From positions 1,328,767-1,392,766 of the forward strand of contig NZ_CABPSK010000002.1 in assembly GCF_902459645.1 (NCBI RefSeq): 64,000 nt of DNA, given 5' to 3'. The notes beneath the pieces are model-generated. The model made no database searches and was not told where the DNA came from. It worked only from the letters and a program-made list of their open reading frames with translations. Below are positions 56,198 to 64,000 of the stretch, piece by piece (position 1 is the first letter of the stretch; each line of letters begins with the position of its first letter). Source of the stretch: Pandoraea pneumonica (GTDB lineage: Bacteria; Pseudomonadota; Gammaproteobacteria; Burkholderiales; Burkholderiaceae). Made by a program: the position numbers and the translations under genes.

Positions 56198-56999
56198 TGC
56201 CGCGGCCACGTCTCACACGTTCGGCGTGGCGGATGGGGTGGAGGCGCAAGCGCAGCGCATCTTCGACGGCATCGACCGAATTGGGCAGGCGATTCAGGCA
56301 TCCAAGCCCGACGTGATCTTGATTGCCACCAGCGACCATCTCGTCAACTTCTCGCTCGATTTCCAGATTCCACTCGCTGTCGGCATCTCGGACGAGTGGT
56401 GTCCCTACGGCGATCTTGGCGTGCCTCGGCAACCGTTTCCGGGACATCGGGCGTTTGCCACCGAACTCGTCGCGTTTGCCGCTACGAAGGATTTCGATCT
56501 TGTTGCGGTCGAGAACGTCAAGCCGGATCACGGGCTTGCCATGCCGAACGCGATCATCAATCGCGGCATGAACGTGCCGGTCGTGCCGATCTACATCAAT
56601 ACCGTAATGACACCAGCACCGACTTGCGCACGGAGCTTTGCGTTGGGCAAGGCTGTGCGGGCGTTTGTGGAAACCTCGCGACCGGCGCGCGAGCGTGTCG
56701 CGGTTTTGGCGACGGGCGGGCTCTCGCACTGGATCTGTTTGCCCGATTCAGGGCGCGTGAATGCGAAATGGGATCGGGAATTGATCGAACGAGTCGTGAC
56801 CGGTCGCGGTGCGGAACTGGCGGACTTGTCGTTCGACGAGATCATCAAGGACGGCGGAAACGGCGGACTCGAGATGGCCACTTGGGCATTCATGGCCGGG
56901 ACGACGGGGGCGAGCGTGGGCGAACAGGTCTATTACGAAGAAATGGCCGCGTGGTGGACCGGCATGGGCGGAGTGCTCATGCATCTGGATGGGGCGTGA
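56181..56999 (+). CDS. Class III extradiol dioxygenase (LigB family) 2
   Basis: A 272-residue LigB-type dioxygenase. Iron ligands are expected at His12 (ATSHTFG) and His53 (ATSDHLVNF), with the acid-base His in ATGGLSHWICLP; these spacings are as in protocatechuate 4,5-dioxygenase LigB. Coupling with the overlapping LigA-like gene suggests an alpha2beta2 enzyme like LigAB or CarBaBb. AAGG upstream supports ATG 56181. Confidence 0.9.
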   Translation: MGKIVSAAATSHTFGVADGVEAQAQRIFDGIDRIGQAIQASKPDVILIATSDHLVNFSLDFQIPLAVGISDEWCPYGDLGVPRQPFPGHRAFATELVAFAATKDFDLVAVENVKPDHGLAMPNAIINRGMNVPVVPIYINTVMTPAPTCARSFALGKAVRAFVETSRPARERVAVLATGGLSHWICLPDSGRVNAKWDRELIERVVTGRGAELADLSFDEIIKDGGNGGLEMATWAFMAGTTGASVGEQVYYEEMAAWWTGMGGVLMHLDGA

Positions 57000-57050
57000 T
57001 TTTCATCCACCCGCGACGCGTTGTTTCTCTAAACATTTGAAGAAGGTTTG

Positions 57051-57902
57051 ATGATGAGTTATCCCTCTCTGCCTGCGGATATTCAGGCGGCAAGTCATAC
57101 GGTCGATGTGAATGGCATCGAAACGCACTACCTCGACATTGGACATGGCGACCCGCTGATCTTGATCCATGGCGGTGGCGCCGGTGCTGACAGCTGGGGC
57201 AACTGGCGTGGCTGCCTGGAAGCTTACGCAAAGCACTTTCGCGTGATTGCCTACGATATGCCGGGCTTCGGTCGTTCAGCGAAACCGTCTCCCGATGTGT
57301 ACGAGTACACGCAACAGAACCGCAATCGCCATTTGCTCGGATTCATCGATGCGCTTGGCCTTGAGCGTGTCAGGATCATTGGGAATTCGATGGGCGGGGC
57401 GACAGGGCTTGGGCTGGCGATTGACCATCCGGAACGCGTCGAAAGGCTCATTTTGATGGGGAGCGCTGGACTGAATATCGCTAATCCGGATCCGTCGTAC
57501 ATCAAGAACCTGCAAGGCTACGACTACACGCTTGAAGCCATGCAGCGGATCATGCGTGCGATGGTGGGATCTCGTCACGTTGTCGATCCGGTGATCGTGC
57601 AATATCGCCACGAGATCATGCAGAACGAAGACGCCCGGCAGGCGATTCAGCAAATCACCCGAGCCAAACTGACTTATGAGCGCGAGCAGATTGCGTCAGT
57701 GAAGACGCCGACCCTTGTCGTCGGCGGAAAAGAGGACAAAGTGGCGGTGCTGGCGAGAACCTACGGCTATCTGGAGCTATTGGATAACTCGTGGGGATTC
57801 ATCGTGCCTCACGTCGGTCACTGGGTGATGATCGAAGCCCCGCAAGAGTTTGCGGTGATGACGTTGGGCTTCCTGACGGACCCCGCCTTCGTTGCGTGTT
57901 AA
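57051..57902 (+). CDS. Meta-cleavage product hydrolase (BphD/CarC/MhpC-like)
   Basis: A 283-residue alpha/beta hydrolase. The oxyanion region LILIHGGGAGADSWGNW and nucleophile elbow IGNSMGGATGL (Ser at about residue 113) are the signature of C-C hydrolases acting on ring-fission products; Asp in GGKEDKVAVLA and His in HVGHWVMIEAP complete the triad. It would split the vinylogous 1,5-diketone made by the preceding dioxygenase, giving a 2-hydroxydienoate for the hydratase at 44292. Two tandem ATGs (57051, 57054) are possible starts. Confidence 0.92.
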   Translation: MMSYPSLPADIQAASHTVDVNGIETHYLDIGHGDPLILIHGGGAGADSWGNWRGCLEAYAKHFRVIAYDMPGFGRSAKPSPDVYEYTQQNRNRHLLGFIDALGLERVRIIGNSMGGATGLGLAIDHPERVERLILMGSAGLNIANPDPSYIKNLQGYDYTLEAMQRIMRAMVGSRHVVDPVIVQYRHEIMQNEDARQAIQQITRAKLTYEREQIASVKTPTLVVGGKEDKVAVLARTYGYLELLDNSWGFIVPHVGHWVMIEAPQEFAVMTLGFLTDPAFVAC

Positions 57903-58018
57903 GCCGTAGCGACCTGCCGTCAACGTGACATCAATGCGTATTACGCTTTCACGGACGTTTTGAACGTGTATGCGGTACCAACACATACGAAAGCATTGAT
58001 ATTACGGGATCATTTCAA

Positions 58019-58678
58019 ATGACAGTGCCACACCTCATCAATTTGATCGCGCATGTGGCAGCGGGTGTTTGCGCGATGGGTATAGGGTTTTGCATCCTGT
58101 TCACGACCAAAGGAACGGTCGTGCACAGGAAGATGGGGCGCGCATTTACCTATTTCACGCTTGCCGTGTGTCTCTCTGCGGTGATCGGCAGCGTGTTTTT
58201 TCGCTTCATTCCGATGTTTGCAGTGCTGACCGTTCTGGTGGCATTTCAGCTACTAAGCGGTTGGCATGTTATCTACACCAAGGATCTAGGGCCGAACAGA
58301 GTCGATTTGCTTCTTGCGTCATGTGCAACATTGGTCGGTGGTCTGCTACTGAAGCAGGTACTGTTTTCCCCATCGACGGGCAGCACGTCAAACGTGGTCG
58401 TATATTCGTCGCTCGGGACGCTAGCGCTCTTAATTTTTTATGAGTTCTTGCGCTGGACCTTTCCAAAGACATGGCACGCGAATCTGTGGCGTTACGAGCA
58501 CATCTACAAACTCGTCGCCTCTCTTTTTGCCATGATTTCGGCGTTCGTCGGCAATGTCATTCGCTTTGGTCAACCATACTCTCAAATTGCTCCGTCGATC
58601 ATTGGGTTGCTCACCATTGGATGGTTCTTCTGGATGAACTATCGATACCGAATGAAGCCGTCGTTGACTGCTGCCTAG
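58019..58678 (+). CDS. DUF2306-like multi-pass membrane protein
   Basis: A 219-residue protein with about six hydrophobic segments: NLIAHVAAGVCAMGIGFCILFT, FTLAVCLSAVIGSVFFRF, MFAVLTVLVAFQLLSGWHVIYT, LLLASCATLVGGLLL, YSSLGTLALLIFYEFL, and IIGLLTIGWFFWMNYRY. The short basic loop VHRKMGRAFTYFTL is seen in DUF2306-type proteins. No function is known. An inverted GTATG...CATAC at about 57967-57988 lies in its upstream region. GC is somewhat lower than in its neighbours. Confidence 0.65.
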   Translation: MTVPHLINLIAHVAAGVCAMGIGFCILFTTKGTVVHRKMGRAFTYFTLAVCLSAVIGSVFFRFIPMFAVLTVLVAFQLLSGWHVIYTKDLGPNRVDLLLASCATLVGGLLLKQVLFSPSTGSTSNVVVYSSLGTLALLIFYEFLRWTFPKTWHANLWRYEHIYKLVASLFAMISAFVGNVIRFGQPYSQIAPSIIGLLTIGWFFWMNYRYRMKPSLTAA

Positions 58679-58834
58679 GCCAATGAGAATTCCACGGCCA
58701 CATACTTGCCACAAGCATCGCAAAACCCCATAAAATCAAGCGTCTTATAAGGCTCTCGATTTTCAATGGGCTCGCCATTCGATTGGTGGATCTGTTGGAA
58801 ATTGAAGAATGACCTCCAACGGGGAAAGGGCGTC

Positions 58835-59875
58835 ATGGCAAACACGGAAATTCGGATTTCAACGGATTCGATCGAGCCGTCGTTACGCGACGACTTTTGG
58901 CGTGAAGTGACGCGTCCATTCGTCGAGACCATGCGTTCCAAGACTTCGAATGCGGTCCCGTTGGAAGGCGCGATGCTGATCCGCACCGTCGGGGGTATGA
59001 CGCTGGGTTCGACCAAATTCAACGCGCAGCGCTATGTGCGCGACAAGCGAACCATCGCGCAAGGCGGCCTCGATCATTACCTGATTCACGTGTTGGCGGC
59101 TGGATCAATTCACGGCGACTTTGCTGGGAAGGATGTCGTCGCCGCGCCGGGTGGCATCTGTGTCATCGATCTCGCGCGAACCTACACGTGCGAAGTTGAC
59201 GCGGGCGTGCGAGTGGCTACGACGGTTCCGCGTGCGAGTGTCGAGAAGTTGTTGGGTTCGCGTGATCTGCACGGCTTCGTGCTGAAAGCCGGTCTGCCGC
59301 TGACGCGATTGCTGATTGATTATCTTCAGGGCTTGCACGAGATTTCCGCGAGTCTGTCGGCCAGCGAAGACATCGCGGTGCAAGACGCGCTCATGACGTT
59401 GCTCGCCGCTGGTCTCGCGAACGCGCCGCCCGCGCATGCCGAACCGATATCCGTACTCGGGCGTGCGTTACGTGAGCGCTTGCTGGCGTTTATCGATAGC
59501 AATCTCACTCGCGCAGATCTAGGTCCCGAACTTCTCACGCAACGATTTCGCATTTCCCGAGCGCATCTGTATCGCACGTTCGCGGATGACGGCGGCATTG
59601 TGAGCGTCATCCGAAACAAGCGTCTTAACGCGGCCTACCGGGCGTTGCTTGATCCGAGCCGGACGGCAAGATCAACGTCGGCCATTGCGGCCGATTTCGC
59701 ATTTGCGGATGCGGGGAAGTTTCGCAAAGCCTTTGCCGCGAGTTTTGGCGTGACGCCCGACGACGCGCGTGAACAGGGGCAATACATTGCGTCTTTAACT
59801 GACGGCGCCGGTCATCTATCGACCCACTTCGCGGCGTTCAGCGGGCATTCAGTCGCGCGGCAGACGCGTAACTAA
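58835..59875 (+). CDS. AraC-family regulator
   Basis: A 346-residue regulator. Residues 1-220 form an AraC-binding-like sensing domain with the cupin-type DHYLIHVLAAGSIHGDFAGK segment. The C-terminal DNA-binding domain holds both helix-turn-helix parts: LGPELLTQRFRISRAHLYRTF and SAIAADFAFADAGKFRKAFA with FGVTPDDAR. GGAAAGGG before ATG 58835 sets the start. It precedes the convergent outer-membrane barrel gene; its target is unknown. Confidence 0.91.
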   Translation: MANTEIRISTDSIEPSLRDDFWREVTRPFVETMRSKTSNAVPLEGAMLIRTVGGMTLGSTKFNAQRYVRDKRTIAQGGLDHYLIHVLAAGSIHGDFAGKDVVAAPGGICVIDLARTYTCEVDAGVRVATTVPRASVEKLLGSRDLHGFVLKAGLPLTRLLIDYLQGLHEISASLSASEDIAVQDALMTLLAAGLANAPPAHAEPISVLGRALRERLLAFIDSNLTRADLGPELLTQRFRISRAHLYRTFADDGGIVSVIRNKRLNAAYRALLDPSRTARSTSAIAADFAFADAGKFRKAFAASFGVTPDDAREQGQYIASLTDGAGHLSTHFAAFSGHSVARQTRN

Positions 59876-59955
59876 TAGAGGGGAAGGACGGCCGCGGCAC
59901 CCCGCTGTCGATTTGCGAGGCCACCAGTCGCGACAACATGTGATGTGCTGTTGGC

Positions 59956-60723
59956 TCAAAATCGGTACCTCAGGCCAATGATCGGCCCCTGTTGAACAAC
60001 GTTATAAACGAAACCGCTCTTGTTGTATTTAACGCCGAGCGCCCGGTATCCCAACATGACGGACCAGCTCTCTTTAAATTGATATCCGACAGCCGCCGTC
60101 ACATCCCAATCAAGATCCGCCTGGCCTGTCCCGACGACGCCCCAGCCTGTCAGATACCAGTTGTCGGTCAAGAAGTAGTTTCCTCGGACTCCCGCAACCG
60201 CATCGACCCACGTCGCGCTATCGCTGCGACGCTTTCCGTTGAGCGCGCCCGCAGTGATGTCGATATCGGTGCTCGCATACCAGACGCGTGCGCCTGCGAC
60301 TAAATCAAGTCGAGTCTGGCCGTTGGCGAGGATGTTGTAGCTGCCGCCTAGAACGCTGGTGAATGTCTTCGACGTGACATCGAATTTCCCGCCGGTAGAG
60401 ACGCGTCCATACATCACGTCTGCCAGCAAACCGTAGCGACCATATCGCGCTTCGGCTCCCGCCATGAACGACAAGTCGACATTCTTGAGAATGTCGCCGA
60501 AGTCGGAACTGACATGACTCGCGGCCATGCCGAACTGTCCAACGTTGCCGTGTATTCCCGCTGCCCAGATGTATGGGCTGACACTTAACGTCCAACGTTC
60601 CGCATTCGGCGATGCGCTCGTTAAAAGCGTTGGCGGGACGGAAAGCGCATCCGCTGCGAATGCCTGAGTGTGAATCCCCGATAGGGCGCTCAACAGCGTC
60701 GCCTTCGCGATAAATGATTTCAT
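59956..60723 (-). CDS. Outer-membrane beta-barrel protein
   Basis: A 255-residue exported protein. The signal peptide MKSFIAKATLLSALSGIHTQ ends near AFA-ADAL. The mature part alternates polar and hydrophobic residues with many aromatic strand ends (LSVSPYIWAAGIHG, MAGAEARYGRYGLLADVMYG) and ends GPIIGLRYRF with terminal Phe. It resembles small OmpW/OmpA-like eight-strand barrels, without clear family. The start at 60723 was chosen for the signal peptide. It lies 51 bases past the phosphatase gene's... next stop, on the same strand, and may be its operon partner. Confidence 0.78.
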   Translation of the reverse strand: MKSFIAKATLLSALSGIHTQAFAADALSVPPTLLTSASPNAERWTLSVSPYIWAAGIHGNVGQFGMAASHVSSDFGDILKNVDLSFMAGAEARYGRYGLLADVMYGRVSTGGKFDVTSKTFTSVLGGSYNILANGQTRLDLVAGARVWYASTDIDITAGALNGKRRSDSATWVDAVAGVRGNYFLTDNWYLTGWGVVGTGQADLDWDVTAAVGYQFKESWSVMLGYRALGVKYNKSGFVYNVVQQGPIIGLRYRF

Positions 60724-60774
60724 GGTGCTCTGATTCGGCATCTTGTCGGTCAATCAATCGGTTCGATAAACGCC

Positions 60775-61608
60775 TTATTGACTCGACAAGGCTGCTGCTT
60801 CGCTCGCGCAGTTCAACTGCGATGACGCCCCCTTCGACTGCTGCGCTAACACTTCTTTGCGAGCCGCTTTCAGATCGGCAAGAAATGCCGCATTTGTGTG
60901 AAGCTTGGCGACCGTCGCCGCGCCCATGGTGCGTCCCGCGTCTACGTCGCTTTGCCAGTGAGCGTTGCAGATAACACGGCTTTGGCCGAATTCCAGACCG
61001 CGCCGCAGTAGCGTATCGGCTCGACTGGGATTGATTTCAGACAGAATGAGTCCCCACGCCCAGCCTGCGGCGGTATGTCCCGAAGGGTAGGAGCCGTCAT
61101 TGCGCAGCAACGGTTCTTGCTCAGGAAAGCAGGTGCCTTCGTTGTGAACCACGAACGGGCGCGTGCGGTTATAGGTGTTCTTCACGCCATAGGTTGATAG
61201 CCCGGCATCCGTTAACACGCGCTGCATCAGGCGGTAGAGTTGCGGCGTCTTCTTTTCGCTGATATCGACGCCCATCGCGCAGGAGAAATTCTTCGCGGGC
61301 TGCGGAAACTTCAGATCGGCGTCCAGACGGGCCAATTCAGAGCGTGGCTTACCACGCAGCGGGACGGTTGCCTCCCGCGCCGCTTCGTCACGAGCGAGTG
61401 CTGCACTGCCGTCGGCTGGTGGCGGTCCTAGCAATTCCAAACTATTGGGCAAGTCTTTGGGCTGGATGTAGCCGGGCACCAACTGGAAGTGCGGATCGGT
61501 GACGTCGGGACTCGGGCCTGGGATGTTGTCTTTAGCAATCGAAATGCCAGCTTGCATGCCGACGACGACCGACAAAGCAGTGATTCTCTTGCGAAGTTGC
61601 GAGCGCAT
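60775..61608 (-). CDS. Class A non-specific acid phosphatase (PAP2 superfamily)
   Basis: A 277-residue PhoN-type enzyme with the bacterial class A phosphatase motifs: K-x6-R-P in KNTYNRTRPF, PSGHT in GSYPSGHTAAGWAWG, and S-R-x5-H-x3-D in SRVICNAHWQSDVDAG. The catalytic His residues are the ones in PSGHT and NAHWQ. Residues 1-25 form a possible signal peptide, so it probably acts in the periplasm on phosphate monoesters. The start at 61608 is chosen for that signal. The outer-membrane barrel gene follows on the same strand. Confidence 0.9.
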   Translation of the reverse strand: MRSQLRKRITALSVVVGMQAGISIAKDNIPGPSPDVTDPHFQLVPGYIQPKDLPNSLELLGPPPADGSAALARDEAAREATVPLRGKPRSELARLDADLKFPQPAKNFSCAMGVDISEKKTPQLYRLMQRVLTDAGLSTYGVKNTYNRTRPFVVHNEGTCFPEQEPLLRNDGSYPSGHTAAGWAWGLILSEINPSRADTLLRRGLEFGQSRVICNAHWQSDVDAGRTMGAATVAKLHTNAAFLADLKAARKEVLAQQSKGASSQLNCASEAAALSSQ

Positions 61609-61906
61609 GGGCGATAGGTCTCTTGGAATTGAAGGTCTTGTGTCTTGGAATAGCAGGACCGCGACCTTGATACCTTTCGCCAGTTTTATTCGTACTCCGG
61701 ATAACAAGTTATCTAGTGAGTCGTGTTCTTCTATAACAAGGTGGCTTGTGCGATCCTGCTCGCGACTTTACCCGTGCTGCCTTCGGAAATGACGGCGCGG
61801 GCAGTGCGGTGAGACAAATCGCAAGAGATAAAGAGACAGAGCCGTGGAATGTTCGTCGCGTATAGCCGTCTCTTATGCCTTTACACGAGCTAGCCGTTCG
61901 CGATGA

Positions 61907-62794
61907 CTACGCCTTAAACCGAGCGACCAGAAAGTCGAGGAACGTGCGCAGCTTGACCGACAACTGGTGGCGCTCCAGATAAATCGCATGGATGTCGGCG
62001 TTCGGCAACGCCCAATCGTCCAGCAGAGCGACGAGGTCGCCGCGCGCCAGGTGCTCATCGATCTCCCATTCGGACCGCACGGCGATGCCACGGCCCTCGA
62101 GCGCCCAATGCAGGACGGCACTGCCGTCGTTACTGGCCAGTGGACCGTCGACTTTGACCGTCTCAACGCGCTTGCCTCGCGAGAAATGCCAACTGCCGAA
62201 GGCGGACTCGTTCTCGCGAATGATGAGGCAAGCGTGCTGCGTCAGATCGTGCGGCGTGGTTGGTGAGCCGTGACGCTTCAGATAGGCGGGCGACGCGCAG
62301 ACGATGCGACGATTGCGCATGAGGCGACGAGCATTCAGCCGAGCGGCAGGGATTTCACCAAAGCGGATGCCGACGTCGAAGCCTTCGTCCTGCAAGCTCA
62401 CCGGGCGGTCGCTCAGGTGCAGTTGGATCTTCATCGCAGGATGCTGCGCGACGAAGTCCGAGATGGCGGGGGCCAACCGCGCGCGGCCGAAGCCGAAGGA
62501 GGCGTTCACTCGCAGCAAGCCGGTCGGCTCCGCGCGACTGCGCGTGACTAGTTGTTCCAGCTCGGTCAATCCGTCGAGCAGACGCGCGCCATTAGATAGA
62601 TACAGCTCACCCTCAGGCGTGAGGCTCAGCCGCCGCGTCGTCCGGTTCATCAACCGAACCCCGAGCCGGCGCTCCAATTGCGCGAGCCGCTTGCTCACTG
62701 CGGGCGGTGTCACCCCGAGCTCCCGGGCGGCCGCTGCGAGATTGCCGTGGCGCGCCACCAGCGCAAATAGACGCAGTTCCGAAAAGCCATCCAT
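61907..62794 (-). CDS. LysR-family regulator (CrgA-like)
   Basis: A 295-residue regulator with helix-turn-helix FALVARHGNLAAAARELGVT then PPAVSKRLAQLERRLG and a ligand domain of the CrgA/DhcR branch (HLSDRPVSLQDEGFDVGIR). Start at 62794 gives the conserved MDGFSELRLF. It is divergent from the dehalogenase-like gene, with only 114 bases between starts, so it probably controls that gene. Confidence 0.92.
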   Translation of the reverse strand: MDGFSELRLFALVARHGNLAAAARELGVTPPAVSKRLAQLERRLGVRLMNRTTRRLSLTPEGELYLSNGARLLDGLTELEQLVTRSRAEPTGLLRVNASFGFGRARLAPAISDFVAQHPAMKIQLHLSDRPVSLQDEGFDVGIRFGEIPAARLNARRLMRNRRIVCASPAYLKRHGSPTTPHDLTQHACLIIRENESAFGSWHFSRGKRVETVKVDGPLASNDGSAVLHWALEGRGIAVRSEWEIDEHLARGDLVALLDDWALPNADIHAIYLERHQLSVKLRTFLDFLVARFKA

Positions 62795-62908
62795 ATAAGA
62801 GCCTTTTGCCGTCGTTATTCGTTCCAAATGGTAACGAGTGGAATTACTTTGCGGAAACCCAATCGCCTGAGGCATCAATTAGACTCAAAACGGTTTCGGG
62901 AGACAACG

Positions 62909-63796
62909 ATGTTCGAAGGATTTACTGACGCGTCCGTCCAAGTCGACGGCATCAACATTCACGCCATCCGTGGCGGACAGGGGCCGGCGCTGCTTTTATT
63001 GCACGGGCATCCGCAGACGCACGTCATCTGGCACAAAGTGGCGCCGAAGCTAGCGGAACACTTCACGGTGATCGCGGCGGATCTGCGTGGCTATGGCGAT
63101 AGCGGCAAGCCAGTTGGGGATGCGGGGCACGAGAATTACGCCAAACGTCGAATGGCGCTTGATCAGGTCGAACTAATGCGACACCACGGGTTCGCGTCAT
63201 TTTCCGTGCTCGCGCATGACCGCGGCGGACGAGTGGCGGCGCGTATGGCGCTCGATCATCCAGACGTCGTGACGCGCTTGATTACATTAGATGTGGCGCC
63301 GACGCTGGCGATGTATGAGAAGACGTCCTTTGATTTCGCCCGCGCTTATTGGCACTGGTTCATGCTTGTGCGCCCGGCGCCGTTCCCCGAGACGTTGATT
63401 CGCGCGGACCCCGATCTCTATCTACGTCAGACGATGGGCGCACGTAGTGCTGGCTTGGCACCCTTTACTAAAGAAGCGTACGCGGAGTACCTGCGCTGCC
63501 TTCAGGACCCGGCCACTGCGCACGGCATGTGCGAGGACTACCGGGCGAGCGTGACGATCGATCTAGAGCACGACCGGGCGTCGTTGGCGTCTGGGCAGCA
63601 GATCCGTTGTCCTTTCTTGGCGCTGTGGGGCGCGCACGGTGTGATTGAACAGTGCTTCGATCCTATTAAAGAGTGGCAGGCGTACGCGCCGCAGGTAGAA
63701 GGAGAGGCGCTGCCGTGCGGACACTATCTTCCTGAAGAGGCACCGGACCAGTTGCTTGCGCGTGTGCTGCCATTCCTCGGTGTGCCTGCAAAATAA
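62909..63796 (+). CDS. Fluoroacetate/haloacetate dehalogenase-like alpha/beta hydrolase
   Basis: A 295-residue hydrolase matching fluoroacetate dehalogenase. The nucleophile is Asp104 in LAHDRGGRVAARMALDHP, followed by the substrate-binding Arg residues; the halide pocket has His149-Trp150 in YWHWFML and Tyr211 in CEDYRAS; the base is His272 in PCGHYLPEEAP. With Asp as nucleophile the enzyme would displace halide from a 2-haloacid, forming a glycolate-type product. ATG 62909 begins the conserved N-terminus; LysR control is likely from the divergent gene. Confidence 0.88.
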   Translation: MFEGFTDASVQVDGINIHAIRGGQGPALLLLHGHPQTHVIWHKVAPKLAEHFTVIAADLRGYGDSGKPVGDAGHENYAKRRMALDQVELMRHHGFASFSVLAHDRGGRVAARMALDHPDVVTRLITLDVAPTLAMYEKTSFDFARAYWHWFMLVRPAPFPETLIRADPDLYLRQTMGARSAGLAPFTKEAYAEYLRCLQDPATAHGMCEDYRASVTIDLEHDRASLASGQQIRCPFLALWGAHGVIEQCFDPIKEWQAYAPQVEGEALPCGHYLPEEAPDQLLARVLPFLGVPAK

Positions 63797-63824
63797 GCAC
63801 CTTCAAAAAAGTTTCACAAACCCC

Positions 63825-63853
63825 TTGCGCGCATCGAAGAAGGTGACTAATAT
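63825..63853 (+). promoter_or_regulatory. Strong promoter (-35 TTGCGC, -10 TAATAT)
   Basis: TTGCGC at 63825-63830 and TAATAT at 63848-63853 are separated by exactly 17 bases, and the transcript would read out of the window. The downstream leader is purine-rich and resembles leaders of Burkholderia rRNA operons. Confidence 0.65.
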
Positions 63854-63989
63854 CTCGTCTCTCGCAACGACAGCGACGCAGCGAAAGCAGCGAAGCAAGT
63901 AAGTGCGACGGGCTGGAAAGCCTGGTGGTTAGTGGTTTTGGAGCTTGTGAGTCGCTACGGCGACGAGCGAAAAGAAGCGAAAAAAACTG

Positions 63990-64000
63990 TTGACGACGAC
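63990..64000 (+). promoter_or_regulatory. Second -35 element at the window edge
   Basis: TTGACG at 63990-63995, preceded by AAAAAACTG, is a near-consensus -35 whose -10 lies beyond the window. Tandem P1/P2 promoters of this form typically precede rRNA operons. Confidence 0.5.

Overview
The window is GC-rich, gene-dense chromosomal DNA from a beta-proteobacterium, most likely a Burkholderiaceae member close to Pandoraea or Burkholderia. This rests on the queA-tgt-yajC-secD-secF order, recG-oxyR-catalase, a HemP/TonB-ExbB-ExbD iron locus, a Burkholderia-type porin and aromatic catabolic genes; the genus is inference.

Region 1 (1-34,400) is mostly core genome. It holds a cut-off lytic transglycosylase, a glutathione S-transferase, purB, two cytochrome genes, the tRNA-modification and Sec-translocase operon (minus strand) and recG. 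An oxidative-stress and iron block follows: oxyR, catalase, dps, a HbpS-like protein, hemP, exbD/exbB/tonB, bfd and bfr, with Fur-box-like sites before hemP and bfd. After it come murI, class I fumarase, acs and a DUF4212/sodium-solute symporter pair, ending at tRNA-Ser(GGA).

Region 2 (about 34,340-41,500) is a decayed prophage or island at the 3' end of tRNA-Ser. It carries a tyrosine-recombinase pseudogene, a lysis cassette (holin, broken endolysin, broken Rz, intact embedded Rz1), cargo genes of lower GC (a HEPN-like protein and two membrane proteins), remnants or orphans of antitoxin-like regulators, a diverged second copy of the tRNA 3' end at 39,551-39,588, and a strongly structured, C4-antisense-like RNA candidate at 40,402-40,571.

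Region 3 (41,600-58,000) is an aromatic or heteroaromatic catabolic cluster. It has a porin, an MFS importer, a 2-hydroxypentadienoate-type hydratase, alpha/beta hydrolases, two GntR regulators and a LysR regulator. The oxidative genes are a CarAa-like Rieske oxygenase with ferredoxin reductase and Rieske ferredoxin, a second (phthalate/LigX-like) Rieske oxygenase, a D-2-hydroxyacid dehydrogenase, two class III (LigB-type) ring-cleavage dioxygenases with a small LigA-like subunit, and an aspartate-dehydrogenase-like enzyme. Three transcription units share a TTGCATACAGTRCRCAA-like operator. The layout suggests ring hydroxylation, meta-cleavage, hydrolysis and hydration; the substrate cannot be read from sequence.

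Region 4 (58,000-64,000) has a membrane protein, an AraC regulator, an outer-membrane barrel, a class A acid phosphatase and a LysR regulator divergent from a fluoroacetate-dehalogenase-like hydrolase. The last 180 bases carry tandem strong promoter elements resembling those of a Burkholderia rRNA operon whose genes would lie just outside the window.
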